From Dama dama (lineage: Eukaryota; Chordata; Mammalia; Artiodactyla; Cervidae): DNA of 64,000 nucleotides. Under the pieces are notes generated by a model. It was not told the DNA's origin, made no database searches, and saw nothing but the letters and a program-made list of their open reading frames with translations. Where the stretch lies: contig NC_083688.1 of NCBI RefSeq assembly GCF_033118175.1, positions 1,548,501-1,612,500 on the forward strand. Direction: 5' to 3'. Positions within the stretch are counted from its first letter, which is position 1. Every line of letters starts with the position of its first letter. The position numbers were made by a program, and so were the translations under genes. Positions 1 to 9,496 of the stretch are shown one piece after another.

Positions 1-705
1 GAGCAGTGTGCCTGCCATGGCTAATAACCAGCGGTGCCTGATTCAAACCCATGTCCTCTCCTCCCTATTCCAGAGGCTCAGAGTTGCTCTGTCCTGCACT
101 TTCCTCCTCTGCACCTCTGGGCCTGTGTACCCTGTCTGGAATGCCTTGCTTCTCTTCCCTCCACTCAAGAAAGAAGCTTCTTTCTCACCTCCACCATGCT
201 TGCCCGCAGTGTGGCTTTGAGGCTTTTGGCGTCTGTGACGTCTTCAGTGGGCATCCTCAGGCCCTCGCAGGGGGGCTTCTGTGTACTCTCGGGAGTCCTG
301 TGATGTTGTCTAGGGACTGACTGTATCCCATCTTACTGTCTCTTTCTCAGTCCACTCACCTGAATACCAGCACTGACATTCATCCTTCCACCTGTACAGT
401 CATCTGCCCATCCATCTGTTTGTCTTCCCACAAACCACGCCTGCTCGGGTCCTTCCCCAGACAAGAGGCTTCCTTGTTTCCCCGAGACATTGTGGGCAAC
501 CTAGTGATGAAGCTCATCACTGCCCACTCCTGACCCAGTGTGGACACAAAGCAAGGGATCTGCAGGGCTGGCTGGGGCTCCGGGGAGGGCAGGCCCTGAG
601 GGCAAAGTTGAAGGGGGTTCCCAAAATCTCAGTGATCAAGGTAAAAACATTCTAATCTTATATGTACTTTAAACTATTCAATTTCATGCAAAAAACCCAT
701 ATTAT
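1..705. other. Unique intergenic/intronic-type DNA
   Basis: No convincing exon or recent repeat is seen. Around 105-190 the wording 'GTCTGGAATGCCTTG' recalls an old L2 fragment, too decayed to call firmly. The short overlapping open frames at 8-320 share no recognisable domain and look like chance frames in GC-rich DNA. Confidence 0.5.
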
Positions 706-1166
706 TGTTGTTCATTTGCTAAGTTGTGTCCGACTCTTTGCGACCCCATGGACTGCAGCACGCCAGGCTTCCCTGCCCTTCACCCTCTCCCAGAGTTTAC
801 TCAAACTCATGTCCATCGAGTCAGTGATGCTATCCAACCATCTCATCCTCTGTCGTCCCCTTCTCCTCCTGCCTTCAATTTTTCCCAGCATCAGGTCTTT
901 TCCAATGAGTCAGTTCTTCACATCAGGTGGCCAAAGTATTGGAGTTTCAGCATCAGTCCTTCCAATGAACACCCAGGACTGATCTCCTTCAGGATGGACT
1001 GGTTGGATCTCCTTGCAGTCCAAGGGACTCTCAAGAGTCTTCTCCAACACCACAGTTCAAAAGCATCAATTTTCGGCGCTCAGCCTTCTTTATGGCCCAA
1101 CTTTCACATCTGTATTTGACTGCCGGAAAAACCATAGCTTTGACTAGACGGACAAAGCTTTGTTTG
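706..1166 (-). mobile_element. BovB LINE fragment (RTE clade), 3' part
   Basis: The plus strand reads as the reverse complement of the BovB 3' region: it opens with 'GTTGTGTCCGACTCTTTGCG' and passes through the usual blocks 'CCATCCAACCATCTCATC'-like, 'CCAGGACTGATCTCC' and 'CTTGCAGTCCAAGGGACTC'. The copy is 5'-truncated, losing similarity near 1165 where the consensus goes on into reverse transcriptase. Open frames at 662-1119 on the plus strand are antisense shadows. Several indels show it is dead. Confidence 0.95.
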
Positions 1167-1459
1167 GATTTTGCCAGCATGGATTTGTTGGCAAAAAATC
1201 CATGGTGAACAGAATGTCAAAATTTGAAGTATAGACGAGATCTGATCCTGCACCATCCTGCCTCACCTTCCTTTCTTTAATCCCAGTCCTGCCTCAACTT
1301 CACCTGTGGGGCTTGTTAAAGTGGGGCCATCCTCTGGCATGTTTGGGGGCATCACTGACCCCGTATGCTTGTATAAATCGCTGTTCTTCTCTGCACTGAC
1401 CCGTTTGGCAGAGACGGTGTACTCTGGGGCAGGAGCACAGGGACCTGGAGTCCGTCTTG
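1167..1459. other. Unique DNA, no feature seen
   Basis: Between the BovB fragment and a MIR relic. Nothing recognisable on either strand. Confidence 0.4.
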
Positions 1460-1632
1460 GCCTCCGTAGCCGTGTGACCTTCGGCAAGTTGCTTAACCTC
1501 CCTGGGCCTCAATTTCCTCTCCCATCAAGGGTGCCTCTAGCAGAACCCACACTGTGGTGCAGCCTCGAGGACTAAACTAAACGCACGACAGCGCCCAGCA
1601 CTTGGCCAACGAAAACGGGCACGCTCCAGTGA
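1460..1632 (+). repeat. MIR SINE relic
   Basis: The core 'TGTGACCTTCGGCAAGTTGC' followed by 'CCTGGGCCTCAATTTCCTC' matches the conserved MIR core in sense orientation. The downstream 'GAGGACTAAACTAAACGCA' and 'GCGCCCAGCACTTGGC' fit the MIR 3' half. Diverged, as expected for this ancient mammalian SINE. Confidence 0.75.
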
Positions 1633-2100
1633 GAAACGGCTCGAGTGCTGCTTCCCCCCAGGAAAGGAAGAACAGGCGTGACACGTGAATTTACGTTAGC
1701 GGGCATCACAAGCCATCAGCTTCCGTGTTTCCTTTTCTTGTTTTCCCGTTGACATTTCTCAACCACCCCTGGCACAAGGGAGCTGGCACTTAAAGCGAGT
1801 ACAGGGAAGAATGGGCGAGGGGCTGGAAGGATCAGGGTGGGTGGCGGAGTGGCTCACAGCTCATCAGAGTGAGGCGGTTGCCATTCTCCACCCTCCAGAG
1901 CTTGCACATTTGCTCGTCGGCTTCAGCAGGAGACACTCCTGGTCCTCCAGAAGCATGCTCTGCGGAGACGGCTACACGTCTGGAGGACAAAATGCTGGGG
2001 AAAGTGAGCTTCCATTCCCCTGTGCTGCTCAAGAGTGTTCTGAGAGCCAGATGTCCAGGGGTGGATGTCTGGCACATCTGGAAGACCTGCTGAATCTTCC
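1633..2100. other. Unique DNA, no feature seen
   Basis: Mixed-composition DNA with short overlapping chance frames around 1811-2209. No repeat, exon or regulatory element could be supported. Confidence 0.4.
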
Positions 2101-2581
2101 CTTTTTTAAATTTTATTTTATGGAGTTATTTTCTGCTTTATTTGGCTGCATCAGGTCTCCGTTACGGCAAACAGGACCTTGGCTGCACGCTGTGCGGACC
2201 TTCCGATGAGGCTCCCGGACTCTCCAGCTGTGGCGTGGAGGCTCAGTAGGAGGCTCAGATTGCAGGATTGTCGTTTCTTGTCTGGGGATTGAGGGCTTCC
2301 CAGTGGCTCAGCCGTGAAAGAATGTCTGCAATTCAGGAGCCGCAGGAGACGTGAGTTCAGTCCCTGAGTCTGGAAGTTCCCCTGGAGAAGGGTCTGGCAA
2401 CCCACTCCAGTGTTCTTGCCTGGAGAACCCCATGGACAGAGGAGCCTGGCAGACTAGAGCCCATGGGGTCGCAGAGTTGGACACGACTGACGTGACTTAG
2501 CAGGCGTGCACGCCAGGGATCAAACCCACATCTGCTGCATTGCAAGGCAGTTTCTTAACCACTGGACCACCAGGGAAGTCC
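2101..2581 (-). mobile_element. CHR-type tRNA-derived SINE, split by a Bov-tA
   Basis: The left part (2101-2292) starts with a T-rich tract then 'TTTGGCTGCATCAGGTCTCC'. The right part (2512-2581) reads 'GCAGTTTCTTAACCACTGG' then 'ACCACCAGGGAAGTCC', the reverse complement of a CHR tRNA-like head. The middle is taken by a Bov-tA. CHR SINEs are known from cetaceans, hippos and ruminants. The older element was broken by the younger one. Confidence 0.85.
2293..2503 (+). mobile_element. Bov-tA SINE nested in a CHR SINE
   Basis: Starts 'GGGCTTCCCAGTGGCTCAG' (tRNA-Glu-like head), continues 'GGCAACCCACTCCAGTGTTC' and ends 'AGTTGGACACGACTGACG'. Flanks GGGGATTGA (2284-2292) and AGGGATCAA (about 2515-2523) look like a decayed target-site duplication within the host CHR. 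Confidence 0.95.
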
Positions 2582-2964
2582 TCCAGCTGAATCTTTTCAT
2601 CCAGATGTGGCAGGTATTGCAATGACTGGGGGAGGCTCTAGGCTTCTGGTCCTGGGGACCCACAGAGACGTGATCAATCCGGTTCCCCTACCCAAACCGA
2701 GTTAAGCTGCCCTCTCCACCTCTCTCCAGTGTAGCCGTCGAGTGAGAATGAATGCCAGCCTCCTGAAGCTGAAGGCTCTGGCAGAGTGTTCTGTCCAAGA
2801 AGCTGCTGGCAGGGTGTCTTTTGAAGTAGTCAAGGGGATGGAGCCCAGCTCGTGGTGCCAGGAGGAAGGGGCAGACTTCTGGTTGCCTAGGGGAGTGTGG
2901 GCCACTCAGCCATCTCATTCATAGGCCGGTTCTCAAGAGAATCCTGGGAGGGAGAGAAGTCACA
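2582..2964. other. Unique DNA, no feature seen
   Basis: Overlapping frames on both strands at 2688-2924, none with recognisable protein features. Confidence 0.4.
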
Positions 2965-3055
2965 GTGACTTTTCTTATATGCAGCTGGGGAAACTGAGGC
3001 TTGGGGATATTAAGGGATTATATTGGGCCACCCAGGAATACTGGGCAGTGTAAGG
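2965..3055 (-). repeat. MIR SINE relic
   Basis: 'GGGGAAACTGAGGCTTGGGG' followed by 'TTAAGGGATTA' is the reverse complement of the MIR core. Confidence 0.65.
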
Positions 3056-3484
3056 ATGGGCACCGTGGTTTGTGGAAGGTGGTTTTCTTCCAATATTCCA
3101 CGCTAAGAATCTGGCTGCGATGGTGTGACTTTGACTTCCAGAGACCTTGACCTGCCTCTCTCTTCTCAAGGAGCAAAGGAAGTGGGGGGAACTGGAGGGC
3201 GCGTCCACCACCCAGACGTGGTGGGTGGGAGAGAGCAGGGACCAGCCTCAGCTCTTCACAGCAGCCTCAGCATCATGCTGCTTTGCAGTGGATCATACCA
3301 TCCCAGAGCAGCAGGGCTGCAAGGGGTCTTGTTGCTTCAGTTCAGCCCCCATCCACGGTCCAACCAGCAACCCCAAGGCCAGGCACAGGAAGCCGCCTGC
3401 CAAGGAGAGACGGTTGTTTCCTGGAAGAGCTGAGACCACTACTCAGGCCTCCCGACCCTTGTGAGCAGCTCTGGGGGGCTGCCC
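3056..3484. other. Unique GC-rich DNA
   Basis: No repeat recognised. Three overlapping frames (3125-3504) of 73-105 codons lie here in different phases, which is what stop-poor GC-rich sequence gives by chance. Confidence 0.4.
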
Positions 3485-3565
3485 CCCACTGGCTCACTCT
3501 GTGACCGTGGGCAGGCACCCCTCCTCTGAGTCGGTGTTTCCCTACCTGGATGGATGCGGGGGACG
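3485..3565 (+). repeat. MIR SINE relic (core only)
   Basis: 'CTCTGTGACCGTGGGCAGGC' followed by 'GAGTCGGTGTTTCCCTACCT' tracks the sense MIR core with many substitutions. Confidence 0.5.
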
Positions 3566-3689
3566 AGTCCCTGCTCTGGCAGTCGGGAAGTCATATGATA
3601 GTCAGCTGTGAGCATAAGGGTAGAGAGAGTTCCCACTGTGTGCCAGACCCTGGGCTGGGCCCTTGGTGCCCATGATGCAGCCACAACTA

Positions 3690-4030
3690 CCCCATCTGCC
3701 TGGAACGTTTCCCGACTCCCCCCTCCCCCGCCTGGCCGTCCCCTTCTCTGATTTCTTCTCTGGGCCAACACCCACTCAGTACTACCGTCTCAGCGCAATG
3801 TCACCTCCTCCAGGAAGTACGCCCTGATGGCGCGTGCCCCACCTTCGTGTCCTGACACAGCGGTGCATCCTGGCTTAGCACTGTCGCAGAATGTGCTCGT
3901 TGGCCGTTTCGGCGGCCGTATCCCATTCCAGACCTCGAGATCTGCGCGGGTAGGCATTTTGTTCACCGTGGAATCTCAGTGCATGTCAAGGTGCCTGATA
4001 CGGAGTATGCGCCTGATATCTATCTGCTAA
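3690..4030 (+). repeat. L2 LINE 3' relic (probable)
   Basis: 'CTCCTCCAGGAAGTACGCCC' and, near the end, 'GGTGCCTGATACGGAGTATG' followed by 'TATCTATCTGCTAA' track the 3' end of L2, which runs through a gene-like stretch then 'tgcctggcacatagtagg'. Heavily diverged. Confidence 0.5.
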
Positions 4031-4752
4031 GCTTCACCAGTGAGGAATCCGAGATAATAGAGATGGAAAACTACAAAGGACCCTTTCAGGACAAGAGGTG
4101 GTGTGAGGTGTTGTAATTCCATATCTTACCTACGGGGGGCGATGCTGAACCCAAGGGACTGCTCCAGCGGTGGTGGCGTTTTAGACTAAAGCCGGGTGGG
4201 TGGGGGGTGTGGTGATATTTGGAGGAAAGGAGGTCTATGGCCTCTGCATCACAACACATGGCAATGATACAGAGCCTGTTCCAGTGATTTCTGAAACCCG
4301 CATAGATTAATTCCAGCAATGGAACAATTTCCTGGGGTTTCAGCTCCTGGCCTGGGAGCTCTGCCCAGCTTGTGGTCAGGGGGTGATCAATCACAGTTAA
4401 ACCCGATTTATTATTTTGGCTGCATTTTCTTCCCCTCTCCTTTTCTGTCCCTCCGTTGGATTTAATTGGATATCGATAACAGATGCAGGTGGAGTGAACC
4501 TCTGTGGTCCTGAGCTGGATGGTGCGGGGCGGCTGTAGAAAGAGGATGCCGGAAGCAGGGATGGACAGCCTTTTGTGTCAGGACATGGGGTCCAGGCCCT
4601 GGGGCTCCGAGTGCCACTGCCAGCTCGTGCATTTTCATCCCCCGCCACTTTCTGCTCCTTCCACCTCTGTCTTTGTTTTCCTTCAGGGTCCCACCCAAGC
4701 CTGGAACTGCTGGTCCTCCACTCCAGCCGAATCCTTTTATTCCTCTAAGCCT
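4031..4752. other. Unique DNA
   Basis: No repeat older than the flanking Bov-tA is recognised. Overlapping frames of 83-149 codons lie on both strands; the longest (4504-4953) runs into the Bov-tA, which argues against a real gene. Confidence 0.4.
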
Positions 4753-4762
4753 CAAGCATTTT

Positions 4763-4974
4763 GGGCTTCCTCGGTGGCTCAGATGGAAGAATCTACCTGC
4801 AATGCAGGAGACCTGGGTTTGATCCCTGGGTTGGGAAGATCCCCTAGGGAAAGGCTACCCACTCCAGTATTCTGGCCTGGAGAATCCCATGGACAGAGGA
4901 GCCTGGCAGACTACAGTCCATTGGGTCGCAAAGAGTCAGACATGACTGAGTGACTTTCACATCCATTCATTCAG
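4763..4974 (+). mobile_element. Bov-tA SINE with target-site duplication
   Basis: Full-length type copy from 'GGGCTTCCTCGGTGGCTCAG' to 'GTCAGACATGACTGAGTGAC' and a short tail. The 7-bp duplication GCATTTT flanks it at 4756-4762 and 4975-4981. Confidence 0.97.
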
Positions 4975-4981
4975 GCATTTT

Positions 4982-5721
4982 AAGGCAGGTCCTTCCTGGA
5001 GGGAGGTGGGGCACTTGGGGTTACTGTTCAGCAGACATTCAGAAACTGTTCACCTCCCACCGTGGCGGCGTCCCCATCCCTTGATGAGCAGCTTTGATGA
5101 AGGCAAAGTCAGCAGGCATAATCCAGGCAGGAGCCTTAAGTACGCATGTGTCAGTTGGCTTAATCTCTTGTGCTCTTATGACTAAGCAGAAGATGCCCGA
5201 GGCTCCAGAACGACCGCCCCGAGGTCAGATCTGAACCTAACCTGCATCTGGGGCACAGCAGCCGCCCTAGTCCAGCCCAGAGCTGCTGAACCACAGCCAA
5301 GCTGAGCCCCGCAATCATGAAGACAAATGCTTACGGTTGGGAGTTACTGAGAGTTTATGCTCTTTGTTACACAACATTACTGCTATAAAAGCCTGGCTGA
5401 TGCAGAGGGTAGGGTGGGACCCCAGTGAATGATATAACAAAGCAGGTTAGTCTGTGAGACAGGAGACCTGGACTCTCTTCCAAAAATTTCTGCTAACTCC
5501 TACATGCCTCTGGAGGAGAAGGAAAGAAGCCAGATCCCCTCCAGAGGACCAGGCACTGTGATATGTGCACTCCACATGTCCTTTTATTTTGTCATTGCCA
5601 TTTCTGTCTTATCTTGACCTTTCTCTGTGCCAGGCATGGCAGTAAGTATTTATAAGGCTAATCAGGATTATGCTAAAGATGAAACTGATGCTTAAATGAT
5701 TAATAGCTTAAGAGGCATTTT
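4982..5721. other. Unique DNA
   Basis: Mostly unassigned. A lone TATAAAA at 5394-5400 has no accompanying gene evidence. 5560-5700 may be very old repeat but is not assignable. Confidence 0.4.
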
Positions 5722-5795
5722 TCGAATACATACTATGGGACAGGCTTGCATCAGGTTATTTCAATGTCTTATTTCAACTTACCCTTAGCACAATC
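5722..5795 (-). repeat. MIR SINE relic (end fragment)
   Basis: 'CATACTATGGGACAGGCTTG' followed by 'TTATTTCAATGTCTTATTTC' resembles the reverse complement of the MIR 3' half ('tactatgtgccaggc'). Confidence 0.45.
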
Positions 5796-5905
5796 CATTA
5801 GACTGCAACTCGTGAAGCAGACATCACATCTGTTTAGTTCACTGCTGTGGCCCCAGGGCCTTGTACGTGCCTGGCACATGGGGATTCAAGCAGTTGTTGT
5901 TGAAG
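5796..5905 (+). repeat. L2 LINE 3' end relic
   Basis: 'CCCCAGGGCCTTGTACGTGC' then 'CTGGCACATGGGGATTCAAG' and 'GTTGTTGTTGA' match the L2 3' terminus pattern. Confidence 0.6.
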
Positions 5906-6025
5906 AGAAAGTCCTATGAGATAGAGGCTTGGATCAGTGTCCCCACTCCACCCCCGGCCACCAGCTTCCTTTCTCCAGCTGCTGAAATGGGGGCAGAAGA
6001 GCTGGCCTAAGTGGTGGATCTATCA

Positions 6026-6210
6026 TCTCAGCCGGGGGTGATGTTGCTCCCCCAGGGGACATTGGGCAACACCTGGGGGTGGTTTTGGTTGTCAGTGGAG
6101 GGCATAAGGTAGCTATTGGTGTGTGGGGGGCAGAGGCCAGAGACACTGCTCATATCCTACAGACAGGGCAGTCCTGCATAGAATAATCTGACCTAAAATG
6201 TCAGTGGTGC
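6026..6210 (+). mobile_element. MER5A-like hAT-Charlie DNA transposon relic
   Basis: The blocks 'GCCGGGGGTGATGTTGCTCC', 'CCCAGGGGACATTGGGCAAC', 'GGTTTTGGTTGTCAGTGG' and 'CCTAAAATGTCAGTGGTGC' line up in order with MER5A in sense orientation. Its far end is missing: the sequence passes directly into the minisatellite at 6214. Confidence 0.8.
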
Positions 6211-6213
6211 TGG

Positions 6214-7176
6214 ATGTGGGGACTCCGGCCTGGCTGCAGGGGGGTCTGCATGCGGGGACTCCGGCCTGGCTGTAGGGGTCTGGATGCGGGGACTCCGGCC
6301 TGGCTGTAGGGGGCGCTGGATGCGGGGACTCCGGCCTGGCTGTAGGGGGCGCTGGATGCGGGGACTCCGGCCTGGCTGTAGGGGGATCTGCATGTGGGGA
6401 CTCCGGCCTGGCTGTAGGGGCGCTGGATGCGGGGACTCCGGCCTGGCTGTAGGGGGCGCTGGATGCGGGGACTCCGGCCTGGCTGTAGGGGGATCTGCAT
6501 GCGGGGACTCCGGCCTGGCTGTAGGGGGGTCTGGATGCGGGGACTCCGGCCTGGCTGTAGGGGGGTCTGCATGCGGGGACTCCTGCCTGGCTGTAGGGGT
6601 CTGGATGCGGGGACTCCGGCCTGGCTGTAGGGGGGTCTGCATGCGGGGACTCCGGCCTGGCTGTAGGGGGGTCTGCATGCGGGGACTCCAGCCTGGCTGT
6701 AGGGGCGCTGGATGCGGGGACTCCGGCCTGGCTGTAGGGGGGTCTGCATGCGGGGACTCCGGCCTGGCTGTAGGGGGGTCTGGATGCGGGGACTCCGGCC
6801 TGGCTGCAGGGGGGTCTGCATGCGGGGACTCCGGCCTGGCTGTAGGGGTCTGGATGCGGGGACTCCGGCCTGGCTGTAGGGGGCGCTGGATGCGGGAACT
6901 CCGGCCTGGCTGTAGGGGGTGCTGGATGCGGGGACTCCGGCCTGGCTGTAGGGGGCGCTGGATGCGGGGACTCCGGCCTGGCTGTAGGGGGGTCTGCATG
7001 CGGGGACTCCGGCCTGGCTGTAGGGGGGTCTCGATGCGGGGACTCCAGCCTGGCTGCAGGGGGGTCTGCATGCGGGGACTCCGGCCTGGCTGTAGGGGTC
7101 TGGATGCGGGGACTCCGGCCTGGCTGTAGGGGGGTCTGGATGCAGGGACTCCAGCCTGGCTGTAAGGGGAGTCTGG
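6214..7176 (+). repeat. 27-unit GC-rich minisatellite (34-36 bp unit)
   Basis: I count 27 consecutive units each starting ATGCGG or ATGTGG, with the near-invariant core GGGGACTCCGGCCTGGCTG followed by TA or CA, a G run and a short linker (TCTGC, TCTGG, CGCTGG or ATCTGC). Most units are 36 bp; units at 6250, 6571, 6820 and 7070 are 34 bp, those at 6392 and 6677 are 35 bp, and the last, degenerate one (7140-7176) is 37 bp. The plus strand is strongly G-biased and each unit carries two or three CpGs. Because 36 is a multiple of 3 and the unit has no stop in several phases, frames of 281-439 codons appear on both strands; these are not genes. Confidence 0.98.
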
Positions 7177-7192
7177 CTATGAGGGCCCCTTG

Positions 7193-7400
7193 GGGCTTCC
7201 CAGGTGGCACCGTGGTAAAGAAGCTGCCTGCCAAGGCAGGAGATGCAAGAGCCAATCCCTGGGTCGGGACGATCCCCTGGAGGAGGACGTGGCAACCCCC
7301 TCCAGTACTCTTGCCTGGAAAGTTTCATGGGCAGAGGAGCCTGGTGGACTGCAGTCCAGGGGTCACAAAGAGTCGGACACGACTGAGCCACTGAGCACCG
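7193..7400 (+). mobile_element. Bov-tA SINE abutting the minisatellite
   Basis: 'GGGCTTCCCAGGTGGCACCG' to 'AGAGTCGGACACGACTGAGC'. Only about 16 bp separate it from the last minisatellite unit. Confidence 0.95.
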
Positions 7401-7414
7401 CCATGGCCAAAGCA

Positions 7415-8040
7415 GCCCCATTGCTTTCCCACGGCTGCCACAACAGATGGACAAACTGGGTGACTTAAAACCATGGAAACTAATTTTCTCAGAGTTCTGC
7501 AGGGTGGAGTCCAACATCAAGGCGTCCGCAGGACCACACTCCGCTGGAGGCGCTGGAAGAGCGTCTTCCTTGCCTCTTCCGGCGTCTCACGTTTGCAGCA
7601 CCCCTTGGCTCCAGGTTGCATCGCTCCTGCCTCTGTCTCCATCTCCACCCCACCTCCCCTTCTCTGTCTCAAATCCCTCTGTTTTCTCTTTTAAAAGATG
7701 GTCGCTCAGATGGTAAAGAATCCCCTGCAATGCAGGAGACCCGGATTCGATCCCTGGGTTGGGAAGATTTCCCCGGAGAAGGGAATGACAACCCACTCCA
7801 GTATACTTGCCTGGAGAATCTCATGGACAGAGGAACCTGGTGGGCTACAGTCCATGGGGTTGCAAAGAGTCTGGACATGACTGAGTGACTAACGGTTTAG
7901 ATATTCTTGGATCGTCTCACAATTCTTTAACATAATCTCATCTGCAAGGCCATTTTTCCAAATAAGGTAACATCACAGGTTTGGGGGATTTAATGCGGAT
8001 ATCTTTTGTGTGGAGGGATATTTTCGGCTGCCTACAGGAC
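7415..8040 (-). mobile_element. MLT1-type MaLR LTR relic, split by Bov-tA
   Basis: The left part (7415-7698) reads 'CTGGGTGACTTAAAACCATG', 'CAGAGTTCTGCAGGGTGGAG' and 'TCTTCCTTGCCTCTTCCGGC'. The right part (7898-8040) reads 'CATCTGCAAGGCCATTTTTC' and 'CCAAATAAGGTAACATCACA'. This is the reverse complement of an MLT1 LTR in the expected order. The break holds a Bov-tA. A solo LTR; no viral coding region is present. Confidence 0.8.
7699..7893 (+). mobile_element. Bov-tA SINE nested in MLT1
   Basis: Lacks the first bases of the head and starts at 'GGTCGCTCAGATGGTAAAG', then runs through 'CCCTGGGTTGGGAAGATTTC' to 'GACATGACTGAGTGACTAAC'. Confidence 0.95.
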
Positions 8041-8755
8041 TTCTTGAATGTGGACTTAGCCTGCTCTTCCACAGGTGTTATTTATATTTTATCTTCATTC
8101 CAGGGAGTGCATTTTACTCGTTGTTCAGGGAGCGCTGAGGCTCTCCTGGAAGAATCATCAGTGGGTCAGAATTTGTTCTCTGGCCTTGAAGCTCCTGCTC
8201 TCATTTTTAAACTTGCTTCTGGAACCCTACCTGCCTGTCTGGGCTCTGAGGAGCTCCTACTGGAGATGCCCCCTGGACCAACCCTGCAGATGGTGATCAG
8301 GGGACATCCTACCTGGATGACACGAGCCACCAGCAGCCTTTACAGGTGAGTCCGTCTTTCACGTCCCTGGGGATGCTGGGTGGAGAGAGACCCAGGACCA
8401 GCCTCCTCTGGAGACGGGGAGCAGATGGCCTTGCCCTGGGGTCTGTTCAGTCACTGCTGCTCCAAGAACTCCCGGTCTCCCTGTCCCTGGCCATCTTCCC
8501 TCTTGCTGGCCCTCTGCTTGACGAACCGTGCCAGCATCCATGGGGCTCCTGCTTGGGAGCAGAGTAGTAAAGGGGAGAGACTCGTCTGGCCCTGGCGGGC
8601 GCTCGGCACTGTGGGTGAACTCAGTTAGGGACAGCGGTGTGAGAACTGCCCCCCACCCGCCTCCACCCTCAGTAGTGAAAGTCCCATCAACACCACAGAG
8701 ACCAATGGGGGGGGGGTGGGTACTGCGTGTTACACCAGTTAATAACCTCAATAAA
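8041..8755. other. Unique DNA with a weak exon-like segment
   Basis: No repeat recognised. The segment 8104-8345 has an acceptor-like pyrimidine tract ending CAG just before it and a GTGAGT donor just after, and stays open in one plus-strand frame. No protein family was recognised, so it is not called a CDS. A G run at about 8706-8718 closes the stretch. Confidence 0.4.
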
Positions 8756-9290
8756 CTTTTGTTCTCCCCCCCCTTTTGGTAATAGCTTTATTGAATCGTA
8801 ATTCACCCACAAGAAACTGTGCATCTTTAAAGTGATGCATTGGCCATATTTTGACACGTTTACACCTGTAAAACCATCACCATGATGAAGACAATGAAAA
8901 TATACCTCCCTCTTCAAAAGCTTCCTTGTGAACCTTCGTGATTCCTCTGTTCCCCTCCTCACCGTCCCTCCCACGCCCGGGCGAATCACTGATCTGCTCT
9001 CTGTCACTGTAAATCAGTCTGTATCCTCTAGAGTTTTATATGAATGAAACTGTATGGCACGGGCTATTTTTTGGTAGCTTCTTTCACTCAGTATAAGTGT
9101 TTTGAGCTTCAACCACGTTGTATCACGTATCAGCAGTTTGTTCTTTTTATTGATGGCTAATATTACATCTTACGGCCATTCTACAGTTTGTGTATCCATT
9201 CCCCTGTTGATAGACATGGGGTCTTCCCGATTTTTCATGTTTATGAATAAAGATGCTATGAACGTTTATGTGAAAGTCTTGGTATGAACA

Positions 9291-9496
9291 CTGCTGTTGC
9301 GTGGCTGAGTTGTGTCTGACTCCTTGCGACCCCATGGACTGTAGCCTGCCAGGCTCCTTTATCCATGGGATTCTCCAGGAGAGTATACTGGAGTGAGTTG
9401 CCATTTCCTTCTCCAGGGGATCTTCCCGACCCAGGGACTGGACCTGGTCTCCCGCTTGGCAGGTGGACTCTTTGCCGCTGAGCTGCCTGGGAAGAC
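9291..9496 (-). mobile_element. Bov-tA SINE nested in L1
   Basis: 'GAGTTGTGTCTGACTCCTTG', 'GTAGCCTGCCAGGCTCC' and the reversed head 'GAGCTGCCTGGGAAGACC'. Confidence 0.93.

Noticed and set aside
5394..5400. TATA-box promoter
   Set aside because: A lone TATAAAA with no downstream exon, CpG island or other promoter evidence.
6214..7176. CRISPR array (regular direct repeats)
   Set aside because: There are no spacers: the whole 34-36 bp period is conserved, and the context is mammalian.
6201..7520. A 439-codon proline-rich minus-strand protein gene
   Set aside because: The frame is made of minisatellite units joined to a Bov-tA and an MLT1 relic; it is open only because the unit lacks stops and is mostly a multiple of 3 bp.
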